From Edolisoma coerulescens (lineage: Eukaryota; Chordata; Aves; Passeriformes; Campephagidae), in assembly GCA_013397115.1 (NCBI GenBank), contig VWZW01004706.1:269441-333440 (forward strand): a DNA stretch of 64,000 nucleotides, written 5' to 3'. The notes beneath the pieces are model-generated. The model made no database searches and had not been told where the DNA came from. It saw nothing but the letters and a program-made list of their open reading frames with translations. Shown here piece by piece: positions 58,181-64,000 of the stretch. The position numbers and the translations under genes were made by a program. Within the stretch, counting starts at the first letter, position 1; every line of letters starts with the position of its first letter.

Positions 58181-60890
58181 TGTGCACCTAATCTGGTGGT
58201 CTAGCAATGTGGAGTGTCTATGTGGAGCACTCCAGTGCCATTTGTGAGGCCTAAGCTGAGATCAGATCAGAACTGGTGGATAACCATGGTAATAATTTTC
58301 ATATGTACCTCTGCATCTTTATCCAATATATAAAAGATGATTAATAACACAATTTGTAAATAGTTTTACACTCCACGTGTTCTTCGAGGCTCTGTCATTG
58401 TTCCCAGACTTTGCAAAACTCAGAGAAACATCAGTGATCTCCTTGAAATGCCTTGTGGTTTAATTATTTTACATGCCTCCTCTAAATTAGCCATGTTTGT
58501 ACATGTTTGTGCTGTGCACTGACTGCACTGTAACATGCACATACCTGAATATTATATAGCACGATTAATGGCGAGTTCCTAAACACCAGCTTTGCTGGTA
58601 GGGATTGAGTGCAGTCATCTGTGTGACCTAAATTGCTTCACGAGCTGGGGCTGCTAAGAGAGAGTGAATAAGTGATGGGAGGGCATTATGAAATCATTTT
58701 TTCTCTTGTGTAGCTAAAAATGGCTGCAGTCAAATACAAGTGGCTCTAAGTTTGCTTTGGGGCGTGGTGAACTTGTATACTTGCAGTTTCTCACAGGAAC
58801 AGAATTTAAAAAATCCTTTTCTGAAGGGCTGCTTTGCTGAATGTTGAGAATAAGATTGGGCAAGAACTCCCTCTTCTCACTGACATTTGCTACTTGTGTT
58901 TGCCATCTGCCAATGGACATTTTCTCAACTCTTTTGTACTGGAGGGTTTACAACAACCATTACAAAGCACTGCAGGTTCATGCAGGCAGAGCTCACCTGC
59001 TGTGCCATCAGCAATTCCCGGAGCTCCAACAGCCCCTGGCTTCCAGCAGAAGCACCGCCAGTAGAGAAGCTGCATCAGAAGACCAGCCTGGAAAGTGCTG
59101 GGTATTCTAAATGTTCATTGACACCATGAAGGATCAGCTTGTTTCACATTTTCAGGAAAGTTTTCTGTATCAAAAGGATACAACAAATAGTGATGGTTTG
59201 TTAAGTAAAGTACCTATGAGTAAAGGGATTGTTCAAAGCATCATTTTGCAATATTCTGGGGGAGCTTCTTGAATATCCCAGGGAAAATCAAACCAAACTC
59301 CTCAAAGACATTTATACGCATTTTCTGTTGTTCCATGGAAATGATGATTTTTACTCTGATAAAGACAAATCAAACCCTACATTCCTCCATAAGAGAAAAA
59401 AAAAAAAATTAAGACATCTTCTAATTATCAGGGAAGCTGTGTAACTGTGGAGCTAAAAGGCCATATTCTCATTTCACATTTCCTGCCTTAAGCAAAGGCT
59501 AAGAATTACATAAACTGTTTATTTGGTCTAATTATGGAGCAAATGGAGGAACTAACTGAAAAGGTGCACAGCAGCTGGTAGCCATAAAAGAAAAAAAATT
59601 GAGTTTGAGGCAGCACCCAGTTGTGTTGCTGCGTGTTCTTAAGATCATGGCGGCTCAATTATGGGAAAACCAGTTGTCCTCAGAAGAGCACTATTGAGTA
59701 GGTCTATGGCTTACATAACTCTAGAGAAAAACATTCAATATTTTGTTTCCAGAATCCTAGGTGATGTGTGTAAAGATAGTTTTTCTTCATAAACTCTGAG
59801 GGAATCCTTTCAATGCCAAATCCAATATTCTGGCATCCAGCCCTAGTCATCATTGTCCCCTAAAGAGAACAGGTTTTACATTTGTTTCTATTCCTCGTGA
59901 AAAAATGAAATTGCAGTCCTAATTCTTCCTTCACTGAGAGTGAGGTTAGAAACCTCTGTAGTCATAGATTGTACTGCTATTTTCAGAAGAAAGCTCTCAA
60001 AATTGTCCACTGAAACCTTTCAAAATAATTGAAAACAAATTTTCAGTGGTTCCACCCTTTTGATCTTGTACAAAATGAAAATAAGACCCACAAATATTCA
60101 GGATTGCATGAATGTCTGTGGTAAATTTTTTTTTTTCTAAGATGAAAATTTTATTTTTTTACTGTTCTAAGATAAAAGCTTCAATTGGTTTTTTTTTTTT
60201 TGCCAGTGTGATGTATTTCATATCAAGAATCCCCTTATTAGTTAGCATTTAAGGGGTACATGAATACTGTGAAGAGTTTATCAATTTGCCCTTTCCCTTG
60301 GCTTACTGCCTAATTGGGAATATGACTTTGATCAACTTCCAGTTCAGCAGGCTTTGGTGCTTCTGTTATGTAAACACACATGAAAATGGCTATACATGTT
60401 GCAATGATTATTAAACCATTAATATCTGCAAACTCCAGAAATGTCTGTGTTGTGATATTCATTTTCATTGCTAACCAGACCATATTAGGGGAAATCCACT
60501 ATTTTGTAACTGGTGTGTCAGCTCTTCTTTCACAGTGGTGAACTCTCTTAGGAAAGACACTGAGGAATTAAGAGAAATTGCTCCTAATGGGAGAATCATG
60601 CAACTGAATGGAAAGAGATATGATAAAATCTTCATTTAATGGTTTAGGACATTAGTCATGTTTTAAAATTATTTATGTGTCTGTCTTTCTTTTTTCTTTT
60701 CATCTATTCATTCATACTGCTCTCCAAAAAGTGAACAGTATTTCTAATTCTGGAGAAGACAAAAGTCCATATGTAGGTCTGTTTTACATTTCAGGTTGTT
60801 TTGAGTATTTTTAAGTGTTACTAACTTTTTATTGGTTGATAGATTAGCAATTGGATGAGGGATGCATGTTTACAAACAGGTCTGCCAACA

Positions 60891-60912
60891 CCCCCCCCCC
60901 CCCCCCCCCCCC
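60891..60912. repeat. C22 homopolymer
   Basis: Twenty-two consecutive C, then GCCC. The minus strand is G22, able in principle to form a G-quadruplex. Length is likely unstable and may be misassembled. Confidence 0.95.
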
Positions 60913-62906
60913 GCCCAAAATAAAAGGCAATAAAAGAAGGGAATGTTGATGTATTTTGTAATTCTGTTGTGTACCTGTGCTTTTTAGAACCATGAATCTT
61001 TATCAAAAAAAGAGACTGAAAGGCTTTGTTATTGTGAACTGTGACCTTACTGATTTTTATTTTAGCTAGGTTCAAATCCACACAATCATTTGGTGGTACT
61101 TTCCCTCCAGCACTGCTGATATCAAAGTATTGAAAGAACAGTGAGGGTTTACTCTGAAATCTAAATATCCAGTGCATGATGAGTCTGAATTTGAAAATAT
61201 TGCATTTATAATCAGGAATCCAAAACAAAATTCCCAAAATTTTGAATTACGAACTGCAGGAGACGTGTTGCCAATAAGGGGTGGGTTCTCACGTGGCATT
61301 TCTGCAGAGCTGGACAGTCAGGCATGTCTGAAGTTGGCCTTTCTGAATCAGTCCCTCTGCTCTTAGGAAAAGCTTGGTTCTACATTTGTGTTCAGGAAAC
61401 AAAATGGGACCTCTTTTCTTTCAGAATTACAGAACTTTCACAACTGTTAATGCCTTTAATGAGGTCTGTGATTAATTAAATTGCCCAAGTCCAGATTAAG
61501 ATACTAGCAGTATTTTGAAAATGTTGGCTTTGTTTTGACTTGCATTTGTTGTCTTTACTGTAGCTGTCAGACATTTCTTGACATCTCCTAGAATGTGAAC
61601 TGCTTTTGTTGCAAATATATCATTGGTTTATGTTTGTGCCTTGTCAAGCACTTGGGGATGCAGGGTTTGAAGGCAACCTTGTGCTGGTGCAGAGAGCAGC
61701 ATCCTACAGCTTTGGGTGGATTCTGAGCTGTGTGGGTGCATTTCTCACACCACAAGCCTGGTGCAAAGTAGGTGGCTTCCTGATGGATTCACACAAATAC
61801 TGAAAGTTGTCCCAGTTACATGTTTTGCCCTTCACAGCTTTTAATCTTTGCCAGTTTGTCAATTTTTCTTCCTCAGAACATGCTTGGTTTTAACAAGCCA
61901 ATAAAATATAAACACCAATCCATTTAGCCCTGTATGTGCCTTCAAAAGTAACCAGTTCAAGGGACTTCAGCAAAAGAGTTAAATGTATATCAAAAAGAAA
62001 AGAAGCCCTTAGGTCTGAAGAGCTGATGAAAGGAGCTGAAAGCTATCAAAAGCCACTGCTTAATTTTTATTAGATAATAATAAGAGATATTACAGTCTTT
62101 TTTAAGAACCTATTATTATTGCAAACCTTTATTTTAATAATAAAACAGACCATTACTCCCTCTATACCAATGACATAATATCACAAATCTCTGGTCAAAA
62201 TGCTTTCTGCATTTCTTTGATCAGCAATTCCCTTTTAAACTGTCTCCTCTCAGCTCCTTCTTTGATCACCTTTGACAGACTGCAAGACTCTGGAGGACTA
62301 GTGCATTTAGAAGAGCAAGAAAAATCTCTGGATAAAAAACATATTTATATGAAATACAACTTAGACATGTCTCCAAAGCAGAAAGTCAGGATAAAAGACA
62401 TAAACACTGGTGCAAGAAAATGGCAGAAGCAAGAAAAATTATCTAGTGTCTCTCTGGTGCTGCAATTCATAGTTTGCCTTAGGGTTTCAGAAAACAGCAG
62501 CTGCCTGAACCTTGGTGGCTAGAAAACAATAATACAGATTTCATCTGCAAACAAATGCAATCTCTACCCCTCTATGGGAGGAGCAGCCAATACACAGGGC
62601 ATGACTTTCAGGTACACCTAGTGAATGCCCTGGGGAGTGTCGTGTAACCTTGCAAGCAGCCTTATTTTCATAAGCAGAATGAAAAATCAAAAGGCCAGAT
62701 ACGAGGGGGAAGACTTCTGGGGACAAATTAGGAGCAAAGTGTAAAATTATTACTTCTAAACAGATTATGAAAAGTATGTAAGCAAGATTCTAAGAAGAGT
62801 GTAATTTCTCCAGAAGTAGAGTTGAGCTAACAACATGCTTTGTTTTAAAGTATTTATTGATTTCTATTTCCTAGACACTTTAATTTCAGCCTGATATTGC
62901 CTGTGA

Positions 62907-62956
62907 TTCCTTCCTTCCTTCCTTCCTTCCTTCCTTCCTTCCTTCCTTCCTTCCTT
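62907..62956. repeat. (CCTT)n microsatellite, about 12 units
   Basis: About 50 bp of TTCC repeats, followed by a longer pyrimidine-rich tail (to about 62990). Confidence 0.97.
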
Positions 62957-64000
62957 TTTTTCCTCTTTTTCCTTTATACTTCTCTTTCAGAGATTAAAAA
63001 ATTTCCCTTTAGCATCAGCATGTGTTTTCTCAATTTTGATGGAATTTTCATTTCTTTTTGCTTCAGTTTTCCACACAGAAATAAAAATATCATTGTGAAA
63101 TAATCTGAAAGGGTTTTACAAGACTTCCGGGATGATTTAAGGGTGTTTCACAACAGACTTGCTTTTCATAATAGCAGAGATAAAGCAATATTTAGAGAGG
63201 GTACACAGACCTCTAAAAAAAAAGAAAAAGGTAGCTAGAAGGGAAATTGCTTCTAATTTCCTCTCTGATGCAACTATATTTGTTATATACAAAATACTTT
63301 ATCAAAGCACACGCAAATCACAAGTTGCTGACAGTAACACGACTGAGAAAACTGCAGAGACTCAAGGCATTGTTCCAAAGAATCTTTCAGTCAGTTACAC
63401 ATTAACAGCTTCAGTAGTTGTACATTCACATATGACGATATCATCCAAGTTTAGAGTTCAAATGAAAACTTCCTTTTCAGTGCATTGCACTTTTTCTGGA
63501 AAAAGTGATGACTCTTTATATTGCACTCTAATGGCCTGGAACATATTTGTCTGACTCAAATACTAATGAATATTAAACTTTAATATTAATAGGCTTCAGG
63601 CAGTATATGTATATATTGAAATTTTAAGATGAAGGGGGTACAGTGCCCACACCCAGCAGTGTACTAGTTAGTACAGAGTTTTGCATTAATGGTATAATGA
63701 CAGCTCTCTAAAACTCTTGTCAGTAGTTCTGGCCTTTACGTATAACAACAACAACAAAATTTTTAGCTGAACAATCACTAATTAATTGTATTCAACTTTT
63801 CCATAATCCCCCTCAAGACCGAAAAGAAGCCAATACCCAAATGAGCCTATTTCTGAATACACCAGATGCTCTGAGCATACTGCATCCTCTATGATGTATG
63901 TGATGTTTTGCTTTGACCTGGACTGTTCTTCCTGGCAAAAATATACTCATTTTCAGAGATTTCTAACTCTGTTGGTGCATAAATATTTTGGGATTGGGGG

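Larger units (their letters stand above)
58181..64000. other. Unique AT-rich stretch to the window end
   Basis: No confirmed gene. Contents are a C22 tract at 60891-60912, a (CCTT)n array at 62907-62956 and T-runs near 60129 and 60188. A 131-codon ORF at 63159-63554 (plus) has a lysine-rich start (PLKKKKKVARRE) but no recognisable domain. A 138-codon minus ORF at 60821-61237 owes its glycine run to the C22 tract and is spurious. Confidence 0.5.

Noticed and set aside
57739..58191. 150-codon plus-strand ORF
   Set aside because: It is the antisense shadow of the CR1 ORF2 tail on the minus strand.
60821..61237. 138-codon minus-strand ORF with a glycine run
   Set aside because: The glycines come from the C22 tract and the rest has no domain; it is an artefact of low complexity.
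1..64000. tRNA, rRNA or microRNA genes
   Set aside because: No cloverleaf with A and B boxes and no long imperfect hairpin of precursor length was recognised by eye; a covariance-model scan would be needed to exclude them fully.

Overview
This window looks like non-coding nuclear DNA from a bird. The main evidence is the repeat content: CR1 retrotransposon fragments of several ages, some ending in the ATTCTRTG-type 3' terminus typical of avian CR1, and solo-type retroviral LTRs of families I associate with avian ERVK/ERVL. There are no bacterial signatures such as operons, Shine-Dalgarno sites or long ORFs. No open reading frame exceeds 160 codons and none matches a host protein I recognise. 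The window is best read as intergenic DNA or the inside of a very large intron. I cannot name the species; a Neoaves bird is an inference from the CR1 subfamily at 20568-21113 and 30989-31372.

Layout. 1-9 kb: CR1 (+) at 1765-2354, ancient CR1 (+) at 2880-3275, a GC-rich patch at 5440-5870, older CR1 (-) at 6161-6800, an LTR (-) at 7422-8016 followed closely by a CR1 3' end (+) at 8049-8283. 9-20 kb: mostly unique AT-rich sequence with an LTR (-) at 11764-12291, a short LTR (+) at 14951-15162 and a long LTR (-) at 18920-20088. 20-38 kb: CR1 (-) at 20568-21113, LTR (+) at 25256-25628, an ancient CR1 (-) remnant near 30680-30815 and a CR1 (+) at 30989-31372 of the same subfamily as the one at 20.6 kb. 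A 42-N assembly gap sits at 38034-38075. 38-46 kb: an LTR-like fragment at 38619-38930, then a CR1 (+) at 41518 and a 2,133-bp segment present twice in tandem (41568-43700 and 43702-45834), with one N exactly at the junction. 46-64 kb: LTR (+) at 48571-49118, a long CR1 (-) at 54364-56040 that still shows endonuclease and reverse-transcriptase remnants, CR1 (-) at 57463-58180, a C22 tract at 60891 and a (CCTT)n array at 62907.

Nothing here works together as a gene system. The most consequential observation is the exact tandem duplication around a single N, which most likely is an assembly error. Three places have splice-site and start-codon contexts that could be unannotated exons: 30533-30565 (a signal-peptide-like start followed by a good donor), 41304-41516 (acceptor, GCCACCATGG start, hydrophobic N-terminus) and 49957-50129 (two acceptor/donor pairs). 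They are leads, not calls. Several short perfect hairpins (17683, 32433, 40332, 9040) are not explained by any recognised repeat.
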